DNA of 64,000 nt, taken from positions 1-64,000 of the forward strand of contig JAPMOS010000042.1 of NCBI GenBank assembly GCA_027972325.1, in the 5' to 3' direction. The translations under genes were made by a program, and so were the position numbers. The notes beneath the pieces were generated by a model. It did no database searches. It saw only the letters and a program-made list of their open reading frames with translations, and had not been told where the DNA came from. The first letter of the stretch is position 1; each line of letters starts with the position of its first letter. This document shows positions 24,452-34,843 of this stretch, piece by piece. Origin of the DNA: Paratrimastix pyriformis. Taxonomy: Eukaryota > Preaxostyla > Paratrimastigidae.

Positions 24452-25936
24452 CAGCTCGGCAGGTTTGAAAAGGGCTCAGCGGAGAAAACCCTGGTCGAAT
24501 CGGACAACCGGGCAACTCAATTTTTTTCAAAAAATAAACGTATTGCCTGAGAGGTCACAAATCGAGAGGACCCCGGGATAATCGCTCAGAACATCGGAGG
24601 TACCATAAGAAGAATTCTTTGCTCTGCCCGGCTGCACGCAGACCCCTTTAGGACCGGTAATTTTTGAGATTTCGTGTGAAAAATCGGAAACTTTCTCGGG
24701 ACCAGGGCTACACAACGGTTTGCCAACGAAAACGAGGGGGGGCCGGGTCCGGTCAAAGGAGTGCCCAGAAGTGGGAGGTGTAAGGAGCGTCCACGCTCCC
24801 TGTACCCCAGTCTGTTCCGTGATCTGGAGCGAAGGGACCCGGCCCCCCCTCGTTTTGGTTGGCACCCCGTTGTAGCCCTGGTCCCTCTCTTCCGCCCTGG
24901 GGGGGGGGGGGGGGGGGGGGGGGGGCTCTGTGAAGGAGAGGGGTGGCGGTGGGCATAGAAAGTTTCCGAATTTTCGCACGAAATCTCAAAAATTACCGAT
25001 CTTAGAGGGATCTGCCCGAAACGGTGACCGACTCCACCGCGCCAGGGGAAGAAAAAACCCGAGGCTGGGGGTGCCCGCCGAGAAAGAGGCCGTGCGCGCC
25101 GTCAGCAGTCGCTCCAGGAGCGCAGGACCAAGCGGGAGGAGCCACGCCAAGGGAGCTGTCTGCGCCTCCTGATCCCAACCAGCAGGCTCTAGCAGCCGCA
25201 CCGCCGAGGCCTCGATCGCAAGACAACGGACCAAACCCACTCCCGTGCGGCAGGACGACGGCAGCGTCAAATGCGCCGGTGGGGACGTCCCCCAAACCGA
25301 AGGGAAGTTTTGGTGGCGCTCCTCATCTCCTTCTCCTCCAAATTTCCCAGTTTCCCGGAGGTGACCGAAGTTGACATAGTAATTCTTCGTATCGACTTTC
25401 GCAATTTGCGGCGGACGGTGCTGAAAGGATATCAAATACTGTACAACCATTGCCGGCAATGCGCCGTATATTGCGCCACTGCACTCGCGTAAATGCAAAC
25501 ACATTTCGCCGCGCCTGGGCCCATTGACCAAGCAGGCCAAACAGTGCCGAGACACCTCCTATCGGTGACGACGATTCACAACGGGTGCACTGAGGCGGAG
25601 AAAACCGAGTGTAGCGTGTCATTCGGTTCGCCGCCCATGATGAGGCTGTCAAACCCGAGATCGGCTGAAGGGGAGGAACGTGTTGGCCCTGAGACACTGA
25701 GACAATTCGGAGAAGAACGAAGGGGAGTTGTGGGAGGGGAGGGGGCATGGTGAAAAGGAAAAGAGAACGATGGACGGGACGTCCGGACGCGGAACGTTCA
25801 AAAAAATGAAGATAATATCTGTCACCCGGTCGTAACACTCGCGGCAAAGGTCCGAAATTTGCTCCCCGTTCCGTCATTCGTGATCTGTTCCTGGCCAAAT
25901 AATTGCGGCATGGCTCTTTCTATTTAGCCACACACT
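24452..25936. other. Intergenic region between LRR/coiled-coil and caprin-like genes
   Basis: Holds the fold-back element and otherwise short minus-strand open frames, one ending in an LRR-like CDLSGN motif near 24.55 kb that may be an unplaced upstream exon of the LRR gene. The two genes diverge, so promoters for both are expected here; I could not identify them. Confidence 0.5.
24636..25017. repeat. Fold-back (hairpin) element
   Basis: A long inverted repeat. The outer arms 24655-24696 and 24957-24998 match at 40 of 42 positions and decay outward to about 24636 and 25017. Inner arms (24698-24750 and 24835-24885) pair again at about 90 percent. The centre holds the palindrome GGAGCGT-CC-ACGCTCC (24784-24799). 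A run of about 27 G plus flanking DNA (about 24890-24955) forms an insertion on the right arm. The sequence could be a MITE-like element or a transcribed hairpin RNA. I saw no coding potential and no clear target-site duplication. Confidence 0.8.
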
Positions 25937-27205
25937 ATGGAAAGCAAGAAGGAAAAGATTGAGGAGAAGAGCGAGAACCAGTATGTTGAGGCCATGAACA
26001 AGCGTCTCCGCACCCTCAGGAAAAAGATTGCCCGCGCTGAGGATCTTGAGAAGCAAGCTGCCAAGGGTGTTGAGATGAACCAGGACCAGCAGCAGGCCAT
26101 TGCCGGCAAGGATCGTGTTGTGAAGCAACTCGAAGAGATGCAAGCTCTTGCCGACCAGTTTGTTCAGTTCGCCAAGGAGGTTGGTGTCCCTTTGCTTTTT
26201 TTCGGGATCTCGCTCATCCTCCGTTCAATTCTTCAGGACGCCAAGAAGGACAAGAAGCCGAAGTTTGGCATTGTCTGTGTTTAAGCTTCTGCACACACAA
26301 AGCTGATTCCCCTATTGCTTTCTGGTTCTGTGTCGCGGTTCTGTTTTCAGGATGACGTTCGCACCCTTCTTTCCATCGTTCACATCCTCAACTACTTCGC
26401 TGGCAACGCCGAGCGCCGCGTTCGCGTTCTTGCCAACCCTCAGGCCAAGCTGGTCGGTTTTTTCAATGACATGATGACCTTTGCTGACCGTCCTTTTTTG
26501 TTTTTGTTTGCGCTTAGATCACCTCTGAGGCTGAGCTGGAGGCTTTCCTTGGTTTCTGCCGCGCCATGACCTGCAAGTCTTACGAGCCCAGGTCTGATTT
26601 GTCCTTGTTTCGCCCTAGTGCCTTCACCTGCGTTTCTCTCGTAGCTTTGGCGACTCTCTCAAGGAGTCTGTTAAGCAGCTCGAGAAGTTCATGAAGCGGA
26701 CTTCTGATGAGATTCGGGGCCATTCGTACGCTGTTTTCCACCAGGAGCTCGACGAGATCCTCGCCTTCCTGAAGGATGGTCCGCGCTTGCACCACATCAC
26801 CGCGCACTCAAAGAACAAAAAATCTCGGACTTTCTTTTTTTCGGGGCTCGCTTCACACGTCTCACCCTCCCACTCACCAACGCGCCGCGCACGCACCACA
26901 CAGAGAACAAGACCCCCGCCTCGAGCCCCTCTACCCAGACTGCCCCTTCCCCGGCTACCCAGACTGCCGCCCCTGTCGCCGAGCCCGCTCCCGTTGCCGC
27001 CCCCGCCCCTGTCGCTGCTCCTGCTCCGGCCCCCGTTGCCGCCCCCGCCCCTGTCGCTGCCCCGGCCCCCGTTGCCGCCCCTGCTCCTGCCGCGGCTCCG
27101 GCTCCGGCCCCCGTTGCCGCCCCCGCCGCCCAGCAGCAGCAGGGTGGGCGTCGTCCTCGCCTCACCTCGATGCGTGGTGGCCCTTACCCCGCCAAGAAGC
27201 AGTAG
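25937..27205 (+). CDS. Caprin-like RNA-granule protein
   Basis: Likely cytoplasmic RNA-binding protein of the caprin family, which in animals acts in mRNA transport, translation control and stress granules. Six exons (25937-26179, 26237-26272, 26351-26452, 26518-26591, 26645-26778, 26904-27205) give 296 residues with all phases agreeing. The N-terminal coiled coil (NKRLRTLRKKIARAEDLEK, NQDQQQAI) and the following helical region resemble the HR1 dimerisation region of caprin-1, including the NQDQ motif. The C-terminus is an APAPVAA repeat ending in QQQQGGRRPR...MRGGPYPAKKQ, a short basic RGG-like tail. It is much shorter than human caprin-1 (about 700 residues) and lacks a C1q-like domain. The first intron is 57 nt and stop-free. 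Family assignment rests on the HR1-like region only. Confidence 0.7.
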
Positions 27206-27731
27206 ATATCGCGCCCATACACGGGCACGTGTAATGCCCTCTCCAAGGCGTGCGATAGGATTCTCGGTGCTCTGACTCATCTGGGTGGGTGATCGTGTCC
27301 TTCTGCTTTCCATTTTGGTCCCCCGGCTGGTTGGCTGGCATCAGCCTTTCCTTTGGTGCATTGGTGAATTTTTATTTCCCATATTATGTGCTGTGCGACC
27401 CAGGCGTTTTTTTATCGGGCTGGTTCGTGCATCCTGTGAACACGATTCCCGCCCCTTGGACCTTTTTCTGCTGGGCACTCGCCGAGCGGGTTTCAGGTGA
27501 GGAGGCGGGCGTCCGGTGAGTGGGTTTCCATCAAACCGCCGTGGTGGCGACGTGACCCTTCCCTCTCGATTAGTTCGGGTCGGCTTCTCCTCAGGGTAGT
27601 GGCGGTGTGCTGAAGGGACTTTCTCTCTTCACGGTCTGTCACCCGCGATTCCTTGTCCCTTTTTTCTACCTTTTCCCACCCCATTGGTCCTTTTTACCCC
27701 ACAACGGGTGTGGTTCGGCAGGAAGCGCAAA
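27206..27731. other. Intergenic region
   Basis: About 525 bp of T-rich DNA between two plus-strand genes. It should hold the 3' end of the caprin-like gene and the promoter of the transporter gene. I see no gene or repeat in it. Confidence 0.5.
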
Positions 27732-28723
27732 ATGGCAATAACATGTGGTGGCAAGTACGGCTGGATTTTTTATTCGCTGACTGTTTCTGTGCTTTGGGCC
27801 ATTGCACTTGAACTCATGGGAGTCGGTTCCAGGTTTGTCGGCTCTTTTCTCACACACCGACCCAGATTTGCGGTGGCAGGCTTTCGAGTCAGACTGGAAT
27901 TCTTTCAAGCCTCTCTTTCCAGTCCTACCTCGCCCTCAGTTATGTCATCGTTCTCGTATTTGCGATCCCTTACTTTCGGCGGCAAACTCTGGTTGAGAAG
28001 CGCCGCCCGCACAAGCCCTCCCCCACGCGCGTCTGCGTTCTTGTGACCCTTTTCACGGGAAAGGGGATGACGTTTCCCCGTCAACTTTTGGGTGCAATCG
28101 TGGCCGGGACATTGAACTGTCTGTTTCTTGTTGAGGCGTTGCTAATATATCTATGGCGTCCCTTTTTTTTTTTGACACGGGTGGGACCTCGTTTTGTTGT
28201 TCTTGTTTGTCTTTGTTGTTGTTTTCCCACCAGGCTTGGGGAATTACCTTTTAAATGCCGCTTTCAATCTGGATCCGGCCTCCGCGGGAACTACCTCCAC
28301 CCTTTTAGCGATCTCCACCCTCTGCGTGACCGTCTTCGCTGCCATCTTCCTGCGGTCCGCCACACTGCGCTGCCCCCTGTCTCACTGCCCCCCTGTCTCA
28401 CTGCCCCCCTGTCTCACTGCCCCCCTGTCTCACTGCCCCTTGCCCCCCTTGCCTCGATCGTGGCCACCCATTCATGGTTTCCTTCCCTCCGATGGCGCTT
28501 GGCGGCCCCCTCCGTGCCTGCTGCTGCGAACGGCTCGGGGCAGGGAGAACCTGAACATTTCCCGGTGGATGGGGGTGCTGATCTGCGTGGCCGGGGTGGT
28601 GATGCTGCCCCTCGATGGGGCGGGCGGGGCGAGCTTTGTCGTGGTTCTGGGCGCGGTGTCGTCACTCTTTTACGGCAGCTGCAACTACATCCTCAAGGTC
28701 CGCCCGCACCCGCACCAGCACCA

Positions 28724-28762
<39 letters not shown>

Positions 28763-30190
28763 CCGCTCCGCACCCCCCACCACCGTTTGCCAATCCGATG
28801 ACCCATTTCTTCCGCTCTCGGGCCCTCACGCTGCGGGTGGCCCTCATCAGGTGCTCGGCTCGTGCGGCGCCAACTCGATGTGGGTGATGGTCATCGTGTG
28901 GGCCGTGCCGGTCCCGGTGGGGAGCATCTTCCTCATCGTCCTCTACGCCATCGGGGACATCCCGACCATGACCATGGGGCCCACGGTCCGTCCGATCGCC
29001 CCCCCAGCCCCAGCCCCAAGCCCCCAACCGGCAGCCCTCATCCCCAACACAACAAGAACCTCTCATCACATGCACGCCCATACTGACAACACCCGCAACG
29101 ACCCCTGACGTCTCCTCGTCACGGGCACCTCCTCGACGGCAGGTCTGGCCCTACCTGTGCGCCATGGGGGGCGCCCTGGGCCTGGGCGTGGGGCTGCTCT
29201 TCCTCAACGTTGGCTTCACGGTCGGCCCGGGCGGCCCCGTGGCGGCGCTGGTGCTGCTGGACTCGGTCTACATGATCATCTTCGAGGTCTGCCTCGCGGG
29301 TAGGCGCGGACCGTGATGTCACTTGGGGGAGCGGCCACCTGGCGAGGCTGTGGAAGCCCATGGTGGACGTGTGCCGCCGCCCCTTCGCATGGCACGGCTG
29401 ACTGTCCCCCGCTCGTCCCCCCGCCCGGCATGGCATGGCTCGAACAGGCGGGTGCCTTTGGCAGCATCCCGGGCCCGCTGAAGCTGGCCGGGGCCGTCTG
29501 TCTGCTGGTCGGGGCCATCGTCCTCATCATGGGCGGCGAACAGGACCGCGTCCTGCGCTGGTGCGGCTGCGCCAAGGTCGGCGCGCTCCCCTTCCTCCCT
29601 CCTGCCCTCCCTCCTGCCCTCCCTCCTGCCTCCCCAGTCGGATCCGCCCATCGCTCCCTCTGTTCCTCCCCATGTCGTGTGGCTTGCCCCGCCTCATGAT
29701 CATGCCTCCCCCCCCCCCCCCCGTGCAGGCTGCCCCGTCGGACCCGGCCAAGGTGCGGGCCTCACCGGCCCCCGTCGAGCCGGATGGGGGGCTCGGGGCG
29801 GCCGAGGAGGGCGAGGGTGGCCGCCGCTCGACGGCGCCCCTCGTGTCGTCCCCGTCAGCCGAGGCCGCCGCCAGCCCCGCGGCCGCGACGCCCCCGCCAT
29901 CGCCCAGCCCGCCCCGGGTGGGCAGCCCCTCCGAGACGACCGGCCTGCTCGTGGCCAAGTCGCCCGCCTCGGCCACGCTGCGGCTCCCCGACTCGGAGAC
30001 GGGCGGCGACGACAGCCTGCCCACCACGGACGCGCCCACCGAGGCGGCCACCCCCATCCCGCTGGCGGTGGAGGCCCTGGGCGCGGAGGTCGCCCCGGCC
30101 CCCGTGGCGGCCCATGGCGGGGACGATGTCGCCGATTGTACCGCCACCCCCGCCCACCGATGCGGGCGGCACGTCAGCCCCTCTCGGTGA
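27732..30190 (+). CDS. DMT/SLC35-type membrane transporter
   Basis: Predicted multi-pass carrier of the drug/metabolite transporter superfamily, layout closest to SLC35F. Eight exons (27732-27832, 27880-28118, 28234-28354, 28544-28697, 28851-28985, 29143-29286, 29448-29576, 29729-30190) give 494 residues with matching phases. About nine or ten hydrophobic helices are visible, including LALSYVIVLVFAIPYF, WMGVLICVAGVVML, VWAVPVPVGSIFLIVLYAI and LKLAGAVCLLVGAIVLIMG. The helix ISRWMGVLICVAGVV after the first half is the usual EamA-type repeat position. A Pro/Ala/Ser-rich hydrophilic C-terminal tail of about 150 residues is predicted to be cytosolic. Substrate unknown. The stop at 30190 could be bypassed by a GTGAGG donor just before it, so the very end is uncertain. 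Confidence 0.65.
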
Positions 30191-31381
30191 GGCCTGCTCG
30201 AGCTCCGCCCCACTGGGTGATGCCTGCTCGCGCTCCCTGGCCGAGGTCGCCCCGGTCGCCGCCACTGGCGAGCCCGCTGCCACCGTGCCGACCGGATCGC
30301 TGTCCGAGCCCGCGCTGAACCCGATCCACCCCGGCGAGGCCCCCCCGGTCGGGCAGCCCGAGCCCGCGGCCCAGCCTTAGCCTGAGCCTGAGCCCGACCC
30401 GACTCAGAACCCCTCGGGGCGCTGCTGGTCTGGCGGCTTGCTGCCTCTCTTCCGACCGCGCACCCCCGCGATCGGTGGGCTGCTGCTTCGAGAGGTTCTC
30501 TTGCGTTCCGTTCCCTTCCGTTCCCTTCGGTTCTCTTCTTCTTCCTTTTGCGTTTTCTTTCTTTTGCGTTTTCTTTTCCCTCATTTCCCTCATTTCCCCC
30601 ATCCATCCATCCACTCATTTATTGGGACTCCACGAATCCCCCCCTGCCTTGGCGGCTTGCCCAGCGCTTGCCTCTTTGGCAGGTTCATCTTGTGACTCCT
30701 CCCTCCATCCCTCCCTCCCTCCCCCTCCCCCCTCCCCCTCCCCCCGAACCATCCATCCCCCATCCACCCATCCACCCATCCACCGTGTCTCAGTGCGCGC
30801 AGGCGCAAATCCATCTGTCTGCGCGTGTTGTCCTCTTTGTGTGTGCGTGTGTCCCCGTGTCCCGGTGTGTCCCCGTGTCCCGGTGTGTCCCCGTGTCCCG
30901 GTGTGTCCCCGTGTCCCGGTGTGTCCCTGTCCGAGTGTACGCGCGACTGTGTTGTGTGTGTGCGTGCGCGAGTGTGCCCGTACCCTCGGACGTGCTTGCT
31001 TGCATATTTGCCTGGGTCATTTCGGTCTGCCTGCCTGCGGCGTGGTGAGTGGATCGAGGCGGAGCTTTTCTTCATCGAAGATCCAGGCCCGCCTCTCCGC
31101 CTCTCCCCACGTGCAAGTTCTCTTATTCTTTGTTGCGTTTCTCTCATGTGACTGCGTCCTGTGCGTCGACAAAAGAAAAAAGCGTTTAGGGACCTCGGTG
31201 TGATTACCGGGAAACAAGAAAGAAATCAAGTGATGCTTCGGAGGAGCAGATGAGCGACGAAGGAGACGACTTGCACCGAGTTCCGTTCGATACGGGAAAG
31301 GGTGCTGCCTGTTGTCTCACTTTGCCTGGGGATCTCCCTCGCCCAAAAGGAGATAGAGACCGCTCTTCGCCTTTCTCCATC
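30191..31381. other. Intergenic region with a CCCGTGTCCCGGTGTGT array
   Basis: About 1.2 kb between the transporter and IMP3. It holds pyrimidine-rich low-complexity DNA, CATC repeats near 30600 and 30780, and about five copies of a 17-bp unit at 30848-30925. No gene recognised. Confidence 0.6.
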
Positions 31382-32035
31382 ATGCGTGTGCTCAAGCACC
31401 ACGAGCAGAAGCTCCTCAAGAAAGTCAAGTTTCCATCGCAATGGAACAAAGACTCTTACATTCATGAAGTCACGATTATGAGGAAGTACCACATCCAGAA
31501 TCGGGAAGACTACCACAAATACAATAAGCTGTGCGGGGCGATCACAAAGTTGGTCGCTCGCTTGCGAAAGTTACCCGAAAACGATCCGTTCCGGATCGAA
31601 ATGACGGATAAGCTCCTCGAAAAGCTGTCTGCCTCTCTGCCGGCTCATTCCACCTTACCCACTCCTCCCCAAAGCTATAACATGGGCCTTTTGAAAACGA
31701 AGAAGTCTCTCGCTCAAATCGATCGGATTGCAGCGTCCAAGTTTTGTAGGTCCGTTTTTTCCACCCGACGTCCCCACCATCTCCTCCCCCTCCCCCGAAA
31801 CAGGAGACGACTCCCGGTTGTCTTGGTTCGGTTGCACATGGCCGAGACCATGAAGGAGGCTGTCACGTTTGTTGAGCAGGGCCAAGTGCGGGTCGGACCT
31901 GAGATCATCACGGATCCCGCCTACCTGGTGACGCGGGGCATGGAAGACTTTGTCACCTGGAGTGACACCTCGAAGATGCGCCGTAAGGTTATGGCCTACA
32001 ACAACGAGCTCGATGACTTCGACCTCCTCGGTTGA
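31382..32035 (+). CDS. IMP3: U3 small nucleolar ribonucleoprotein IMP3
   Basis: Component of the small-subunit processome that helps U3 snoRNA pair with pre-rRNA in the nucleolus. Three exons (31382-31626, 31675-31749, 31804-32035) give 183 residues, essentially the length of human IMP3 (184). It aligns from end to end: MRVLKHHEQKLLKKVKF at the start, KFCRRRLPVVL formed exactly across the second splice, then the S4-type stretch AVTFVEQGQVRVGPEIITDP and a C-terminus ending in NELDDFDLLG. Upstream in-frame codons exist, but the family start fits Met 31382. Both introns (48 and 54 nt) are multiples of three without stops, so the unspliced frame stays open. Confidence 0.96.
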   Translation: MRVLKHHEQKLLKKVKFPSQWNKDSYIHEVTIMRKYHIQNREDYHKYNKLCGAITKLVARLRKLPENDPFRIEMTDKLLEKLSASLPAHSTLPTPPQSYNMGLLKTKKSLAQIDRIAASKFCRSVFSTRRPHHLLPLPRNRRRLPVVLVRLHMAETMKEAVTFVEQGQVRVGPEIITDPAYLVTRGMEDFVTWSDTSKMRRKVMAYNNELDDFDLLG

Positions 32036-32436
32036 GCGACGGGGCACGTTTCCTCCCGTTCTTTCTGCCCGCCCTCCCGACCTGGCCCTCTTGTCCATGC
32101 CCGCTTTCATTTATCGCTTCTTGAAGAGATTCTCCGAGGCTTCAGCCTCTCCCTTTTGAAAGCTCGGTCCGTTGGCTGGAGGCTGGAGAGGGGGAGCGGA
32201 GGAGGGGAGGGGGAAGCACGGCCAAACGAAACGCCACCACCCAAGGGAGGAACAACAACGCTGATGGGACTTTTGGAGCGATCGGTGGTGGGTTGGTGCG
32301 CTGTGCGTGTGGGTGCATGCATGCTCGTGGGTGAGTGCGGGCCGGTCTGCGTGCGTGGTGTGAGTGATGAGAACGGGCCGGAATGCAAATACCGTTTGTT
32401 TATCGTTTTCTGGGCCCGCGCGGCGGCCCGGTTGGT

Positions 32437-32727
32437 CAACTACATTCCGCGGCGGCCAAGGATGAGGTGATGGGGGTGCAGGTGGGTCGGCAGCAGCCGG
32501 CGCAGGGTCTGCTCGACCAGGTCGCACTCGTGGGCCGTGGCCGGGCCGGCCGCCCAGTCGTCACCCCCGGGGGGCTGCGGCAGGCCCGGTGCCGCCAGGG
32601 CCCGCTGGGCCAGGGCCCGCAGCAGCTCCAGGGCATGCCGCACCGCTTGCAGCGACGCGGCCGACGAGAGGGTCGGCAGGGCCCCCAGCCAGAAGAGGAG
32701 CCCAACCCGGGCGGCCGAAGACTACAC
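32437..32727 (-). CDS. Hypothetical protein, last exon
   Basis: A helical, Leu/Ala-rich stretch of about 95 residues (ASLQAVRHALELLRALAQR, HECDLVEQTLRRLLPTHLHP) ends at a stop at 32439-32437. It starts after a strong acceptor (TTTTTTGTGGTTGTGTAG) at 32728. The helices vaguely recall TPR or armadillo ends such as the SMYD C-terminus, but I do not trust this. A TATATAAAAG motif on the same strand near 32813-32822 and an open stretch near 33.0 kb could belong to its 5' part. I could not place an upstream exon or a start codon. Confidence 0.35.
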
Positions 32728-33114
32728 AACCACAAAAAAGCAAAAAGAACAGATGGAGCTGAGGGGGCGGAGGGACGACGAAGCGCGAACGATCTTTCTG
32801 AATTAACTTTTATATATCTGGCCTGCTGGCTCGGGGGCTTTGGAACGAGATGGGAGAGAGAGCCGGCGCTTGTCGGAAGGTGGGAAGGCTTGCCCTTGCC
32901 CAGACCACCTTCTAGACGAACGAAACTAAGAAATACCCTTGGCCAAATCGGGTTTCCGTGGGTCCAAGGTGTTGTGACCTGGCTCCCAAGCGAGAGGACG
33001 AGTCGACGTCTCCAGCGGGAACGTGCCCATAGAAAACCAATTCCAAAATTCCTTCCAGGTCTTCGGCCTTTGAGGTCTCGATGTGACCGGAACTTCATCC
33101 CATCTCTAGGAGAA

Positions 33115-34400
33115 ATGCCCAGAAAATCCTTAGTCCAATTATTTGCCAACCTCTTTTTGTCCAACCCCAGCACAGCCGGCTTTGACAATAACATGATTCT
33201 GACCCGCCGAGACACGGACTATGTCGCCGTCGCAGATTTCAAAGATATCTTTCGCAAGTGGGCTCAAGAAAACACTAAAACTGCCGAAGATCAAGAAGAG
33301 GTCAAGCGGGTTCTCCTTCACTTTCCATCAAAGGAGTTCGGCACTTTACTGAACAAAAAGAAACTCGGTGGTGTCTGGCACTTTACACGGACTCTGACAG
33401 CGGGCGAGCATTCCGAGACCGATGGTCCGACCACATCGTGTTTTTTCCCCTCATTATCTTTTCATCAATAAAAGCCCGCGAATGTCGGGGACGCATTCTG
33501 AAGAGGCTCCGCACTCGCTCTCCGGATCGGACCTCCCTCTTGATTCCCCCTGCTGGAGAGGTGGGAATGCGGGTGGAGGTGCCCGAACCCACCCGGCCCT
33601 GCTGCCCCTCGTGCGCCGCTGGGGCCACGGCGCTGCACAACATGCCCTCGCCCTGCTTCCAGATCGGCTCGCCCATGTCCTCCTTCACCCAAGTCCACAA
33701 CCGGCGGCACAGCATTACCCCACCCCTGCAGCCGGCGTCTCCTCCGCCCCCGCCCGCCTCGTGCAGCATCAGCGGCACCGGCGCCTCATGCTTTGCCCCC
33801 ATGGCCATGGCTGCCGGGACTGCTCCCGCAACCGCAAAAGCGCAGCAGCAGCAGCAGCAGCAGCAGCCAGCCATGGGCGGGGTCTCGCTGCCCCTGGTGC
33901 TTGCTGGCCTGGCCTTCGCCGCGGCCCCACCCCGGGACCCGGCCGCCCTGGTCCTCTCGCTGCTCGTGCGGGCCTTGCTCGCCCCCCAGCCCGACGAGCC
34001 AGCGGCCTCACCGGCTCCGGCTTCCACCCGAGCGCCCCCGTCCATGCCCTCCGCCGACTCGGTGGCGGGCCTCGGTCCCGCGGTGGTGCAGCCCCGCCCC
34101 ATCGCCGCCACGGCCGCCGGGCTTCCCATTTGCTGCTATGCCGCCCCAAAGGCAGCCCCCACGCCGGCTCCCACATCGCCGCCAATGTCGTCGTCCTCGC
34201 CTGCACCCTCGCCCGCACGCTTGCCCTCGCCTGCACCCTCGCCATCGCCATCGCCATCGCCCTCGCCCTCGCCTTTACACACGCCCCCTCTGGTGCCTCA
34301 GCAGGCCCCTACCCAGCCGCCCCCACCCCCGCCTGCCCACCTGAATCTGCAACCGGCGCCTGTGGGCACCCAGTATTTGCAGGCTATCATGAGCCATTGA
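33115..34400 (+). CDS. Hypothetical protein with Pro/Ala-rich C-terminus
   Basis: Two exons (33115-33424, 33475-34400) join in phase to give 411 residues. The N-terminal 100 residues look globular (MPRKSLVQLFANLF, VADFKDIFRKWAQEN, RVLLHFPSKEFGTLL), with a spacing that recalls winged-helix DNA-binding domains; I cannot name a family. The rest is low complexity: a Pro-rich linker, a QQQQQQQQ run and an SPSPSP array before the stop. The phosphodiesterase gene starts 440 bp downstream on the same strand, and its own 5' end is open, so these two exons could instead be its N-terminal part. Confidence 0.45.
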
Positions 34401-34843
34401 GTCGCGCCCCTCGGTCGACGCCCGGATTGGTGCAGCTTCGCATGCCACTCTTTTTTTTTCTTCGCTTCTCTTTCTTTTGCAGGGCCCTTAGGTTTGTTCG
34501 GGGTCGCGTTGTTGGGTCCTTCCTGTGCGTACATCCAGCTCCGATTACGTTTGTTGCCCCCCTCCCTCACCTCTCCCCATATTTGGGTCAGTTGTCCTCA
34601 GTTGCCCACTGTCACCACTGTGAACTGTCCTTGTCTCGTGTGGCCTTGCGCCCGATTATTTCTCCTTGATAGTTTGTTTCTTTCCAACTCTTTCTGTTTT
34701 GTATTCTCTTGGTTGTTATTCCTCTATTCCTCTGTCTTCTCTACCGTCGCGAGAATGAACGCGGTTGAAACAAAAAAACGCACACCGACTCTCAGGGGCG
34801 TGGGCGGCTCTTCTCCGACTCCTCAACTCGTCAACAAGACCAG

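Noticed and set aside
24900-24926. Poly-G and poly-C runs as sequencing artefacts or telomere remnants
   Set aside because: Runs of 20 to 40 G or C recur at many loci, often next to acceptor sites on the transcribed strand; none resembles TTAGGG. They may hide length errors but are a general feature of this DNA.
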